From the NCBI GenBank assembly GCA_037903355.1, contig JBAJFE010000037.1:62001-126000 (forward strand): DNA of 64,000 nt, in the 5' to 3' direction. Numbering within the stretch: position 1 is the stretch's first letter; every line of letters begins with the position of its first letter. The position numbers and the translations under genes were made by a program. The notes beneath the pieces were generated by a model. It ran no database searches, had not been told where the DNA came from, and saw only the letters and a list, made by a program, of their open reading frames with translations. The stretch comes from Trichuris trichiura. Its lineage: Eukaryota > Nematoda > Enoplea > Trichinellida > Trichuridae. Below are positions 1 to 10,974 of the stretch, in pieces.

Positions 1-464
1 TATAATTATTGCACACTCACCAGATGAAATACAATAGCCGGGAAAGTAGAAAAAACAAATAATTAGAGCAAATAGAAATGGATAAAATTGCAATATAAAT
101 GGAACAAAGAAAGAAAAAGAAAAAAAGAAGAAAGAAAGAAGAAGAAAATGAATGCAAAATGGAAAAACAGTGACTCAATAACATAGAAAAATGTTCGAAA
201 CAACCCAACAAAAACAATCTAGAAGCTATACGGAACAAGAAAAAGAAGTGCGCTGACAGACTCAAATACAAAAACCTACAAACAGAAAGCTTTAAAAAAG
301 CCCGCTTTAAAATTCTCAGAAACGATAGATGGCACTCGCTGCCACAATTAATATTTACAACTTAAGACCGCTGATGACGGGTCTCAAATGACCCGAAAGA
401 TCCGGAGTCTTTTTATATACAAAACAAACGGGACATATCCGTAATAAATTTCTTCGTTATGAAA
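1..464. other. A-rich non-coding start of window
   Basis: No supportable gene. The first 300 bases are very A-rich on the plus strand (long GAAA/AAGAA tracts), so the open frame on the other strand here is only a low-complexity Phe/Leu/Ser string. The one structured item is the hammerhead-like motif at 364-411, listed separately. Confidence 0.5.
364..411 (+). ncRNA. hammerhead-ribozyme-like motif
   Basis: Seen: CTGATGA at 371-377, then a hairpin CGGGTC (378-383) / GACCCG (390-395) with a 6-nt loop, then GAAA (395-398). AAGAC at 364-368 can pair with GTCTT at 407-411, and the strand between reads GATC then CGGAG. This order (outer stem, CUGAUGA, hairpin, GAAA, short segment ending in an NUH triplet, outer stem) is that of a type I hammerhead with a minimal stem III. 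Hammerheads of this kind are known in Penelope-like retroelements. Stem III here would be at the limit of what is possible, and the base next to stem II is not the usual G-C pair, so this may be a decayed or coincidental copy. Confidence 0.35.
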
Positions 465-2339
465 TCTTCTACAATGTTCTTAATGGTCATTCTGAGGTTT
501 TGTCTTCTGACATGCGCGGTAAACGTTTTTGCCACAATACAATCACCGCTTCGCATATGCGTGATTAAAGAACGCGCATAAGATCAGAACGTGGGCGGTA
601 TTCAGTCTCTTTGAAAGAAAATAAAGGCAGATATTGCTATAGGCTTACGCTTCTCAGGCAGAAAGATCGAATATGAGCAAAAACGCAATGGCATTATGTG
701 AGATTTTACAATTCCAAAATCGCGTTGTATGAGAACAACGAGTATGCAATGTTTATACCTTGTCTTCCTTGGGTTCATCTCAGCCATTAGCGTACATGTG
801 GAGCGTAGTTTATATAACCCTATGGAACGCCCTTGGTGCTAGATAATTTCTTCTGCTGTAATTTACTAAAAATAAAGTATTGTTTTCGAAAACATTCTTT
901 CAAATCACAAGGGCAGAGCGTGGGCGTTTTGAACTTAGCCTAAAGAACTAAATTGTTTCTTCGTCAGCGCAGGTGACAAATGGCGGTCGTTTAAGCGTTC
1001 TACTTACATCAGGCTCATGTGCGCAAGCATTTAACGTGTAGCGTTTCATACCATGCTATAGGCTAATTCATAAAGATGTTAAAAAAATACTAAGTGTTCA
1101 TATTGAGCTGGTTTTAAGGTATCAACATTGTGGAAAATGTGGGCAGATTTTTGTCAGCTAACTAAAAGAATTTTGCTTCTCTTATTGTTTATTCAATAGC
1201 CTCTTCTCAAAGTTCATTTTCTTTGAAGGGATAAAAACAATTTTTTTAATGCTAAAAGAAGTGCTGACTATTTGAATGTAGCTGCTACCTATCTTGCATT
1301 GGCAACATCACTAATCTGATACCTTTTAAAAATAGGTTGTTGATTTTTTCCTTTTAGTTTTCTTGGTTGATTTGTGAATTATCCATTGCTTTGTTGAAGC
1401 AAGGTTACCGAGAAGGGAAGAATTCAAAGGAAACCTAGCTTCCTGCGACACGTACAGGCAACGAACTGGAAGCTGTCCATCGCGGTGCGTGAAGCAGTTT
1501 TTCACTTTTTTGTTAGTGATGAGTAGTGGGTGTCTTGAACTGGAGGTAATACATCACTATTCTGGAGCGTCGTAGTCCGCTCAGCTCAGTTGCGTGGGCT
1601 GGAAATCAGAACAAACCCAACAAGAAAATAGGCTTTCTGCAGAAGTTATTACTTCGACTGCCAAAGAGGATTGTATGAATAAGTTTCTTCGGTCAACATT
1701 GATAATTCCATAGAATTTTCAACAAGCTTTAATCCAGAACAAGCTGTGAATCGCTTTGGTTTTTGCTTACCGAATTTCGCAGTTTTAACGCTGAGACTGT
1801 AGAAGAGCTTGCTTTCTTTCCTAAGTGTGTGTTGTTTGTTGATGAGGTGCGAAAAAGTGGTAAGAAAGAAGCAGACTACACCCGGGTTACCTTTTCGCGA
1901 ACTTCGCGTTATCAGAGAGAGAGAGAGAGAGCTAAGGAAAGAGCGCCTGTCCATTTGTAAGTGCATGAGCAGACGCGTTGAACTTCCATGTGCTTTCCTT
2001 ATTAATGTTTTCTGAAGAGGAAGGATAGTATCGAATCTATTTTTCCATTTCATCTACATTAGTAGTGGATCTTTTTGAAAAAGGCAGTATCGAACATTGT
2101 GCGGGAAATTTCTTTTCAAAAACCGCGCTGAGCGGAAGTTTTTGAAAATTTGTTTTGTCGACTTCAGTTGCTTGTTGTTGGGTGCAGCTCAGCGCACTAC
2201 AGTGATTGGAGTAGCAGTGTTCAAGCAGAGTTCTCAGGGAAGCAAAAAGTGAAACTGATAATCAATGGGCATGTGATTGGATTGGGTTGTTTTCTCTGCT
2301 CGTTCACCTTGATCCACTGAACTTTCTGAAGTGGTTTTT
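465..2339 (+). repeat. left arm of large divergent inverted repeat
   Basis: This segment matches the reverse complement of about 7028-8770. Examples are the stretch around 2281-2339 against 7028-7090, about 1500-1600 (GAGCTGAGCGGACT-type block in reverse complement) against 7740-7830, and 480-580 against 8610-8730. The arms differ by many substitutions and small indels, so they are old. A protein-like motif (HSEVLSSD) is conserved in both arms in the same relative frame, which suggests that the ancestral repeat had coding content. No intact gene is left. Confidence 0.6.
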
Positions 2340-2340
2340 A

Positions 2341-3744
2341 AAAGGGTTGTTCGAAAAGTTCCTGGAAAAATTAAGTAAAAATTATATCTGGGATATTAAC
2401 AAACTTATATCTCGACGTACCCTCCTTCGACCTCTAGACACTTCTGCAGGCGGTGTTTCCACCTTGGCAGACCTTCCTTGTAGAGGCCTTCGGGCTGTGT
2501 GAAGCAGTATAAGAAACTGCGTGCTTTTATTTATACTTGCTTTCTGTTTTACCGCTTTAGTCGAGAGAGGTGAGTAAGAAGAGCTGAACAAGGCATACGT
2601 GAGGTTGAAGCTGCGGTCTGTAATACTGCGTATTGATCCAACTGGAGACGGCGCGGTACGCGTCATCTACTGATTCGAACAGCGTGTCTTTTAAATGTTC
2701 TTTTAACTTTGGGAAAAGGAAAAAGTCTGAAGGGGCAAGATCTAGACTGCAAGGCGGGTGTGAAATGAATTCTCACCGAAACTCACAAATAGCAGTCTTC
2801 ACAGTCCTTGACGAATGAGTAGGCGCGTTATCGAGATGGAAAAGGACACCGAAGTGCAACTTGTCATGCCATTTTCTTGCCAGTGTGGTCTTTACTTTTC
2901 GCAATACTGCTTTACGATAACTTGCCGTGACTGCTCGCTTTCCTTCGGGTAAAGTCAGCCTGAATTACTCCGTCCGAGTCCCAGAATATGGTCACCATAA
3001 CTTTCTAAAGGACCGGTCCGCTTTGAACTTGATTAGACCTGCTGATCCCCTCGATAACCACTGCTTGGATTGGATCTTATTCTCAGGGTCATATTGGTAG
3101 ATCCACGTTTCATCTCCCAAAACGATACGGCCAAAAATCCCGGTCTCATTTGCTTCAATCTTCGTTAAAAGCTCTCGATAAACATTAACGCGTCGAACCA
3201 GCTGTTTTTCACGCAACGCATTCAGGACCCAGCGAGGTGAAAGCTTTCTCAGACCAAAGGTTTCACGCAGTATTCCAAACCTTAACAATCCTCTTGATGG
3301 TAATTTTGCGGTCTCCTTCCACTAGGTTCGGGCAAGGGCCACAGTTCCTTCACTCGTTGCAGTTGGTGGTCTTCCCACTGTCCAGTCGTCTTCGATAGCC
3401 TCTCTGCCCCCTTGAAACGCCTTATCCACTCATAGACAGCTGGTTTAGATGATGCACCACTTCCGCAAACCTGCTGCAAAAACTAAATAACCCTTGTCGG
3501 CTGCTAACCAAGCTTGGATAGAAATTTAATGATAGCTCTGACCTCAAAACAAAGATTTTCCATATTATGAGAAAAACGATTACTTTAGGAACAGCTTGTA
3601 CCACACTGCCGCAGCATCGGATAAGGCTACCTCTCCATACAAATCTAAAGATAATGGAGAAAAGATTAAACATATTTTGGCCCATCAGTTCGCGTCCTGT
3701 CAGACACTCCACCATCTTTCTGGAAACTTTCTGAACATCCCTCG
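2341..3744 (-). mobile_element. mariner-family DNA transposon, decayed
   Basis: The ends are inverted: after a TA at 2339-2340 the plus strand reads AAAGGGTTGTTCGAAAAGTT, and the reverse complement of the other end (TA at 3745-3746) reads CGAGGGATGTTCAGAAAGTT. Both resemble mariner terminal repeats. The length of 1,404 bp is near the usual 1.3 kb, and TA target duplication is diagnostic of Tc1/mariner. The interior carries a broken transposase on the minus strand. The element sits exactly at the inner end of the left arm of the large inverted repeat. Confidence 0.8.
2557..3479 (-). pseudogene. mariner transposase pseudogene
   Basis: Reading right to left on the minus strand, the pieces are a helix-turn-helix segment (VYEWIRRFKGAERL) near 3380-3450, the first catalytic Asp in GDETWIYQYDPE near 3090-3125, FWDSDGVIQADF near 2945-2985, the second Asp in HLDNAPTHSS near 2815-2840 and the third in LDLAPSDFFLFPKLK near 2715-2755. 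The pieces lie in different frames and there is a stop between the second and third Asp. The spacing between those two is shorter than the 34 residues of mariner, so residues have been lost. The protein cannot be made intact. Confidence 0.8.
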
Positions 3745-4540
3745 TATTTACTCAAGATAGAGTTCAGCGAACGACTGAGATAACGACGCTCGCTCATGAC
3801 CGTAGTGAGTAACAAAACCAAAAGTGAATCTGCTTGTTCTGATGATTCCATAGCATCGGAATATTTTTCAATAACTAGACATACTTTCGCTGAGGAAAAC
3901 TGAAAGCGCGTAGAAAAGGAAAACCTTGCCGAGAATTGGTAATTCAAAGTATAAATCTGATAATTCACAAATAATAAGATTGGGCTAACAGGGAACGAAA
4001 TCTCCAGAAAAAAAGTTTGATAGTTTGCAAGCTAATTCAACCATTCCGAGACTAATAGCGGTTTGCTTCACTAGTATTTTTTCAACGTGACAAGCAATGA
4101 TAAGATGTAAAGGTGTACCGTTGCCTGTGTGAACAGTCAGCACTCTTAGGTCGGTCTCTCTGATAACCTTGCGGCAGGGATAATTCTGCCGGAGTTCTTC
4201 TTATGTGACTCCCAAAACCCCGCACGGGGTTCCCATCGCCCACTTTGAGGATCTTTGTGTTAGGCTCTGTTGATACCGTGAAGGAAGCGCAGGCACTTCA
4301 GCAACAGATTGTGACATTCTTAGGCAACCTTGCTTTCTGAATGAGGAAATGGGCACCTTTTTCTCGAAACCTGCTTGCCAAAATTCCGTCAAGTGAGCAA
4401 GTCGACCTGACGCGAGCTACTCTCGAGAATGAGAAGACATTAGGCCTACAATGGACTTGCGAGAATGACATTTTCCGTTTTAACTGGTCGAGGCTAGTAA
4501 GCTCTTCCCATACGAAGAGGAAAACTCTCAAATTATACTC

Positions 4541-4580
4541 GAAAAATTTAGGTATATATATATATATACCTAAATTTTTC
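4541..4580. repeat. perfect 40-bp palindrome
   Basis: The first 20 bases (GAAAAATTTAGGTATATATA) are followed directly by their exact reverse complement, with an alternating TA core of 14 bases. Such a sequence can extrude a cruciform or form an RNA hairpin. It may mark the joined ends of a small foldback element, but no target duplication is evident. Confidence 0.85.
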
Positions 4581-4929
4581 TTTTTGCTTTTTTCCTTCAT
4601 TCCTAACGGGTGCGTTTTGTAAACGTTTCTTGTAAAAATTTTGTGGTTTACAACCCGTTCATTCAAATAACGTTGATTTCATAAACGCTAAGCAGCGAAG
4701 CTTTCGTCCAATCGAGACCAATCGTCAGCGCTAAGTGTGCCGCCCGTCGGGTCGGTCATCATGTTTGCAAGCCACTGCATCCGACCCCCTTTGGCAAATA
4801 CCTAAGCCGTCAACTCTGTCTTGACCCGTCGAGCCTCGGTCCCATGGAGTTAGTCAGATGGTGCAGTCAGCACACAACCGACCTTCCAGGATGGCGTCAA
4901 CATTAACAAAGAGCAAACAAACTATATAT

Positions 4930-4954
4930 ACCCGTCTGTTTTAAACAAACGGGT
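4930..4954. repeat. short inverted repeat
   Basis: ACCCGTCTGTTT is followed by AAACAAACGGGT, a 12-bp stem with one mismatch and almost no loop. The unit AAACAAACGGG also occurs near 422-432, so it may be part of a dispersed repeat. It could act as a hairpin, but no gene ends here. Confidence 0.5.
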
Positions 4955-5871
4955 TTTTAAATTGTCATATTTCCCCTGTCTTTACCTTCTTTCTTCTCTG
5001 CCTTTGGCTGTCCTCTTTGTTTCCCGTGCTCTCAGGCATTAATATCCTTTATTCTGTTTATTCTCACCGCCATTATTTCACCTCAGCCCTTGCGTCTACC
5101 GTTCCAATCCGTCTTTCCGATTGTAAACATCTGCCCTTTGTAAAAACTAAACGCCATCGTTAATGCACATTGGAGAAAGGCAAATACAGCAACGACAGCT
5201 ACGGTTTCGCACTTAGCATTCTTTGGTTCATTTAGTTTTATCAAGATGATGCAACTTCCGATTGATCACACCGTTCAAAAACTAACTTCAATTGCAATCC
5301 AGTAAGCAATAAACTATTCACGAGGAGAGAGAAACAAGCAATCCCAAGATAATTTCGCTTGAAACATCAGTCAAACAATGAACAGCCTCGTTGAATCAGC
5401 CTATTCAGTTTACGCAAAAACACATAACTGATACGCAACAGAAGTCAACGCGAGTGCCTTCCGACCACATACGCAAGCGCAAATGCGCACCATGGAGAAA
5501 CATATGAATGAATACATTTTTGCATGTTTCACATAGAGAAGCCGGTCGCGGCAATGATTCTTGTCAACCTTTTATCTGCAAATGCTGTTCAATTTATATT
5601 TATTGCCTCAAGCGAGTTGTCGACTGATTTAATTACGTGCACGTTTGAAACGGCACTTGAATAGGCAGAAGATATGCTTTACACTTTTCACGCAGTGCTG
5701 TACAGCGAGAAGTTTCACAAAAGGGAAAACGTTTCTTACTCACTAAAACAAATCAAACTACAGAATAACATGATATAATTCGCTTTCTTCCCTTTATAAA
5801 CCATGATTAATATTTCAGTTTAGCAATAGAGAAAACGTAAAAATTGCCAATCTTGTATTTGTCCAAAGAAG

Positions 5872-5877
5872 TTTATT
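5872..5877 (-). terminator. polyadenylation signal, peptide gene copy A
   Basis: AATAAA on the minus strand, about 110 bases past the stop codon. It is conserved at the same place in copy B (10866-10871). Confidence 0.5.
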
Positions 5878-5985
5878 CAAACCAGCAAGAAACCAAAAGT
5901 GCACTAAAAAAAGTACTCAACCCTCAGAGCCGCATGACACGATCTGCCATTTGATCTTCTCAAGCTTTACCAGTCAACAATTCAA

Positions 5986-6402
5986 TTACCAGCCGAAGGG
6001 GCGAGGAGGAAAAGGGGGAGGAAATGGACGGTAGCCACCATACATCCCATATGGACCACCGAAAAATTGTCTCTTTTCAATAACGTGCACATCTTCATCA
6101 GGGGACAGATACACTCCGTCTAAGGTAACAAAAGCAAACTAAATAAACAGTTGAAAAAGTAAGCTTATTTGTTGAAATTCTCATACAACCATAAATGCAC
6201 GCTATTGGCAATCAGTATTCGAAACATGCTGATAACGTTTCACTAACCTTAAGAAATCTTACTTTTCATTAAACTTAAACCGGATGGATAATAATTAACG
6301 GACAAAAACTGGCATAGAATGGTCACCTTCAGGAATGGGTTCTGCGTAGGCAACGACAGTTAGACCGACGAGTAACAATGCAAACCGAAGACACGAGACC
6401 AT
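5986..6402 (-). CDS. secreted peptide precursor, copy A
   Basis: Two exons on the minus strand: 6327-6402 and 5986-6119, with a GT-AG intron of 207 bp, giving 69 residues. Residues 1-20 form a clear signal peptide (MVSCLRFALLLVGLTVVAYA). An acidic pro-segment follows (EPIPED...SPDEDVHVIE), then Lys-Arg at 41-42 and a 27-residue C-terminal peptide that begins QFFGGPYGMYGG and ends PPRPFGW. The architecture (signal, acidic spacer, dibasic site, one Gly/Pro/aromatic-rich peptide) is that of neuropeptide-like or cationic antimicrobial precursors such as the nematode NLP/CNC groups. No specific homologue was recognised, so the function is inferred. The N-terminal Gln could become pyroglutamate. 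The C-terminus ends in Trp with no amidation Gly. A TATA box lies 70-81 bases upstream of the start, and an AATAAA lies about 110 bases past the stop. The paralogue at 10975-11396 is strongly conserved in exon 2. Confidence 0.75.
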
Positions 6403-6471
6403 GCTTGCAGGTAATGGAGACAGTCTCCTTTGATTTAGTGGAGCACACTGTGCAACTCAGAGAACTTCGCT

Positions 6472-6483
6472 GGTATTTATATA
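6472..6483 (-). promoter_or_regulatory. TATA box of peptide gene copy A
   Basis: On the minus strand this reads TATATAAATACC, 70-81 bases upstream of the ATG at 6402. The matching position in copy B (11466-11478) also has a TATA element, which supports both as core promoters. Confidence 0.55.
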
Positions 6484-7027
6484 CATGCGTATGTACCTGT
6501 TCTTAAGCTCACCACGCAATCAATTGATTTCTAAGGAACCTACTCGAGCAGATCCTATCGTTTACAAAAAACTTGTTAGGGCCTGTTCTGTCAATTAACG
6601 CGACGGTTTCTGACGGCCAATCAAAATGGGAGAATGAAACTGGTGCGCTGTAAATTACCACAAACATTGAGACACCAGAACGAAGGGAGAAAAGCACCAC
6701 TGCGATTGGGATAATTTATGCACACGCATATTTCGTCAAGTCAAACTTAGTTGGACCTTGCAGGTTATTTGTACTTTCACAGTTGTTAAATAGCACCTGT
6801 GCTCGTTGCCCACGCAAAAGAAGAACCCATCTTTTACCAAGAGGTAATCCATAGAGGCAATAGTTGGCGCAGTGAACTTATTTTCGATCTAGCTAGAAAA
6901 TAGGAACTAACAAAAAAACACCAACGATATTCACCCCCTGAAAACACGAGTTACCTACTGCGACATACAAAACACTTGTTTGCATTTTCACCAACACAAG
7001 CGATAAACTAGACTAGGACATATTTAA

Positions 7028-8770
7028 AAACCAGTTCGGAATGTTCAGTAGATCAAGGTGAAAGAGCAGAGAAAACAACCGAATCCAATCACATGCTCAT
7101 TCATTACCCGTTTCAATCTTTGCTTCCCTGAGAACTCTGCTTGAACACTGCTACTCCAATCATTGTAGTGCGCCGAGCTGCGCCCAACAACAAGCAAATG
7201 AAATCGACAAAACAATTTGTTGAAAAATTCCGTTCAGCTCGGTGTTTAGAAAGAGATTTCCCGCACAATGCTCAAAAGTGGCTTTTTGAAAAAGATCAAC
7301 TATGCATACAGACGGAAGAAAAAAATGTGTGCGATACGATGCATCGTTTTCAAAAATAACTAATAAGGAAAGCACCTGGAGGATGAACGGGTTTGCTGAT
7401 GACTTTCAAATGGACAGGTGCTCGTTGTTCAAATCTCTTTCTAACAACGCGCGGTTGTCGAAAAAGCAACCTGTCTTGAGCCTGCTTGGTTCGTATCAAC
7501 TTTTTGCACCCGATCGTCAAACAAGCCAGATTCACTAATCAAAGCAGGCTCTAGCTACGGTCGCAGGTTTAAAACTGCGAGACTTAGTAAGTAAAAATCA
7601 AAGCTATTCACAACATGTTCTGAATTAAAACTTATTGGAAATTTTATGGAATTACCAATATTTGGCAAAGAAAGCTATTGATACAGTCCCCTTTGGCAGT
7701 TGAAATAACTTTTGCAGAATGCCTATTCCCGTGATGGGTTTGTTCTGATTTCGAGCCGAAGCAAATGAGCTGAGCGGACTGCCACGCTGAAACGTAGTGA
7801 TGTACTGCCTCCAGTTTGAGACACCCACTACTCGACATCAACAAAAACATGAAAAGCAACTTGACGCACCACAACAGATCATTTCAAGTTCAGTGGACAT
7901 ACGTGTGGAAAGAAGTTAGTTTTTCCTTCGGAATTCTTTCTCTCCTACTCGGTAATCTGGTTTCAACAAGGCGATTGATAAGTCACAAATCCACGAAGAA
8001 AACTAAAAGGAAAGAATCAACAACCTATCTTTAAAAAGTATCGCATTCCTGATGATACTGATGCATGATATGTAGCAGCTGCAATGCCCAAACCATAAAA
8101 CGGGTTCAATATGTACACTTAGTATTGTTTTGCATCTTTATGGAACAGCCTGCAGTATGCTACGATACGCTGCTGGTTAAGCGCTTGCGCAGTCGAAGCT
8201 GATTTAAGTGGAACGCTTAAACGATTGCTATTTGTTGCCTTCGCTGACGACGGAACAGCTCCTTTGTTTAGGAAATGTTAAAAACGCTCGCGCAGTGCCA
8301 TTGTCGTTTTGAAAGAATGTTTTCGAAAACAGTTCCTCATGCTTAGTTAATCACAGCTGCAGGAATTACCCATCAACAAATGCGTTCCATACGGTTACGT
8401 AAAGTATGCTCCGCACGTATGCGGATGGCTGAGATGAACTCACGGATGACAAGGTATAAATATATTCTATACTGGTTGTTCTCATACAACGCTATTTTGG
8501 AATTGTAAAATATCACATAGTCCCATTCTGTTTTTGCTCATGTTCAATCCTACTGGATGAAAAGTGTAGGTGCATGGGAAATTCTTCCTGTAATTTCGTT
8601 CAGCCAGAGCGATTAACCACACGTTTGGATCTTATGCCGGTTCTTTGGTCACGCACAAAAGAAGCGGTGATTGCACTGTGGCATAAATGTTTACGATTCA
8701 GATCAGAAGATAAAACTTCAGAATGACCGTCAATAAGATTGTAAGACGCTGTAAAAACGTACCAAAACAA
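7028..8770 (-). repeat. right arm of large divergent inverted repeat
   Basis: Reverse complement of the left arm (about 465-2339). The inner end matches the left arm up to the exact TA where the mariner element begins, so the right arm represents the site without that insertion. The region encodes no intact gene. Its minus strand keeps a short protein-like match (HSEVLSSDLNRKHLC) to the left arm. Confidence 0.6.
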
Positions 8771-9824
8771 TGCACACAGCGTGTTTGACGGTAACATTCC
8801 AGATCTGATCTGTAATTTCAAGTTTCGTGTATTTTGCGAAATTACGGAAAGCTGCATTCAGCTGGCAAGCAGATCTGGATTGTGAGATGTAGAATATCGA
8901 AACGTTAGAGACGTATTGAACCGTCAACCGGATGAGCTGACCAGTGAGGAGCTGCAGAGAAAGCAGACGCAAGAGAAAACTCAAGTGATAATAACAGCCA
9001 GGGAGCTCCTCCACGGCAGCTAACGATTGCTGAGCTACCGGATGCTCCAGAAACGGAGTACTGGTGACAGTGAGGTGAAAACAATGACAGCAGTGTGGAA
9101 TGGAGCAGAAGAGCTATAAAAGGTATCTGATCTAGGTTAAGCCACAGAGGCATGCAAGCTGTATGAAGGAAGAACACGTACAAAGAAAACGAGTCTGGAA
9201 TTCTAGTTTACGGCGAGCAAGAGGCATTGCGAAGGCGACGTAGCGCTACCCTGTAGGACCAATAAGACCTCAGCCCCCGCCAGCGAAGGGGAGCAAGATT
9301 TAAAAAAGGTGAGTCGGAAGAACGCCTGCTGTTTTCTAAGTATAGGGTCACTTTTTTTAGGACAGAATTTTTCTCCGTAGGGTAAAGACGCAGGCATGTC
9401 AGTCGTGAAAGCCATTTTGAACTCTATCCGCTGCAAGAAGTTGTACTATAAAATCTACTCCGTTAATATATCATCCCTATGAAAGGAAAGAACACGTTAC
9501 TTAAATTCTTTTTAAAAGGAATTTTAGCTTCATCGCGTGCCTACTAGTAGAACAAAGAGATTATTTGCACCATAATTCCATTGTAAACGCAGCTTATTTA
9601 AGACTGCTCTCGGCTGTTGCCTAAAAGTGAACAATCTTTCCGATCTTTTGCCCTTAATCTTGACTTTTGTATACCTTATGTGCCTTGAAGAACGCGCGAT
9701 TTTCCAGGATTTTATAGTAACTAAACTCTCGCGCTACGATAAGTATCTCGGAGTTTTCGCCGCATGATATCGGTTTTTCCCGGGAAAAAACTTTGCAATG
9801 CAAGACGTTATGATTTTGTACCTG
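8771..9824. other. non-coding spacer between repeats
   Basis: No gene was recognised. Overlapping short open frames occur on the minus strand at 8730-9436, but none has a recognisable domain or plausible splice structure. The first 250 bases may be an outward continuation of the inverted-repeat element. Confidence 0.4.
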
Positions 9825-10008
9825 GCATTCCTTGATTCATCTAGCATCATCAAAATGATGCAACATGCGATATTTCCGTCCGTTCACAAAGCAACCTGGA
9901 TTGGAACGCGGTAAGCAACAAAACTGTCGCGAGGTGAGAAAAACAAGCAATCGCAAGATAACTTCGTTCGAAAGGTAGATCAAAAAATGAACAGTCCCGT
10001 TGAATCAG

Positions 10009-10377
10009 TGTGGCGAATAACCCGAGGTCTGGCTCCGCCAACAGGTGCTTGACCTAGGAGTGCACCGATGCGGGTGCTGTTGAGGTAAATAGCGCTGGAC
10101 GACGTTTCCCATGCCGCATGACACGAAGTTCATGCCGAAAGCAGGCACAGTCAGCCAATGGCTGTGCGACCTGGCCAGACCCCGCGGACGGGACTATAAA
10201 AAGAGAAGGACGGTCCATGCGGTCGTTGTGATCGTTGGTACAAGGAAGGAAGGTCGCGTGTTCGGAGACATTCTTGGTTATACTCAGTTCGTTGGTGTTC
10301 CTCAATAAAGACAAAGCAAAGCCTTTGTGTATTAGCAGCTTTACGCGCGCAGATCCATACGGCGCATATAAACTACA
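10009..10377 (+). mobile_element. solo LTR of an LTR retrotransposon
   Basis: This 369-bp insertion begins TGTGG and ends ACTACA (TG...CA) and is flanked by the 5-bp direct repeat ATCAG (10004-10008 and 10378-10382). The orthologous position in duplication copy A (about 5400) has uninterrupted sequence, which gives the empty site. Inside are a TATA box (TATAAAAA, 10195-10202) and AATAAA (10304-10309) in the right order for LTR promoter and polyadenylation signals on the plus strand. No internal retrotransposon genes are present, so it is a recombined solo LTR. The family (Gypsy, BEL/Pao or other) cannot be told from the LTR alone. Confidence 0.85.
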
Positions 10378-10865
10378 ATCAGCATACTCAGTTTACGCAT
10401 AAACACATAACTGATACGGAACAAACATCAACACAGGTGACTTGTAAACATATACGCAAGCGCTTACGCGCATGATGGAGAAAAATATGAACCAAAACAG
10501 TTCTGCATATTTCACATAAGGAAGCTTATGGCCTACTACTGGAACGACACTGATTCATGTCAACCTTTAATGTGCAAACGCTGTTCAATTTATATTTGTA
10601 TCGAGCGAGTTTTCGACTGATTTGTTTGCGTGTACGTTTCAAACGGCACTTCAATAGGCACAAGAGTTGCTCTGCACTTTTCGCGCAATGCTGTATGCAG
10701 TGGGGAAGTTTCATATGAGAGAAAACGTTTCTTAGTCATCAAGACACCAGGCTATAGAATAACATAATGCACTTCGGTATCTTTCTTCAATAGACCACGA
10801 TTAATATGCCATTTATGCATTAGAGAAAACCTGAAGATGCAGAATCTTGCATTTATCCGAAGAAG

Positions 10866-10871
10866 TTTATT
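10866..10871 (-). terminator. polyadenylation signal, peptide gene copy B
   Basis: AATAAA on the minus strand, about 105 bases past the stop codon, at the position conserved with copy A. Confidence 0.5.
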
Positions 10872-10974
10872 CCAATCACCAAAAAATCAAAACGGCACTA
10901 AAAGTGTATTCAACTCCCAGGGTCGCATGACATAATTTGTCATTTGATCTTCTTAAGCTTCAGCAGTCAGTCAA

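Larger units (their letters stand above)
3750..5210. other. intergenic spacer with palindromes
   Basis: No coding region could be supported. It contains a perfect 40-bp palindrome at 4541-4580 and a near-perfect hairpin at 4930-4954, both listed separately. Short open frames on both strands here are not recognisable and overlap each other. Confidence 0.5.
5216..6825. repeat. tandem duplication, copy A
   Basis: This block of about 1.6 kb is repeated in the same orientation at about 9825-11805. Alignment by eye runs from the GATGATGCAAC block near 5245 / 9855 to ACGCAAAA near 6814 / 11800. The second copy is longer only because of a 369-bp LTR plus target duplication. Each copy contains one complete two-exon peptide gene with its TATA box and polyadenylation signal. 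Confidence 0.8.

Noticed and set aside
17..271. Minus-strand Phe/Leu/Ser-rich frame
   Set aside because: It is the complement of an A-rich low-complexity tract and has no domain or splice structure.
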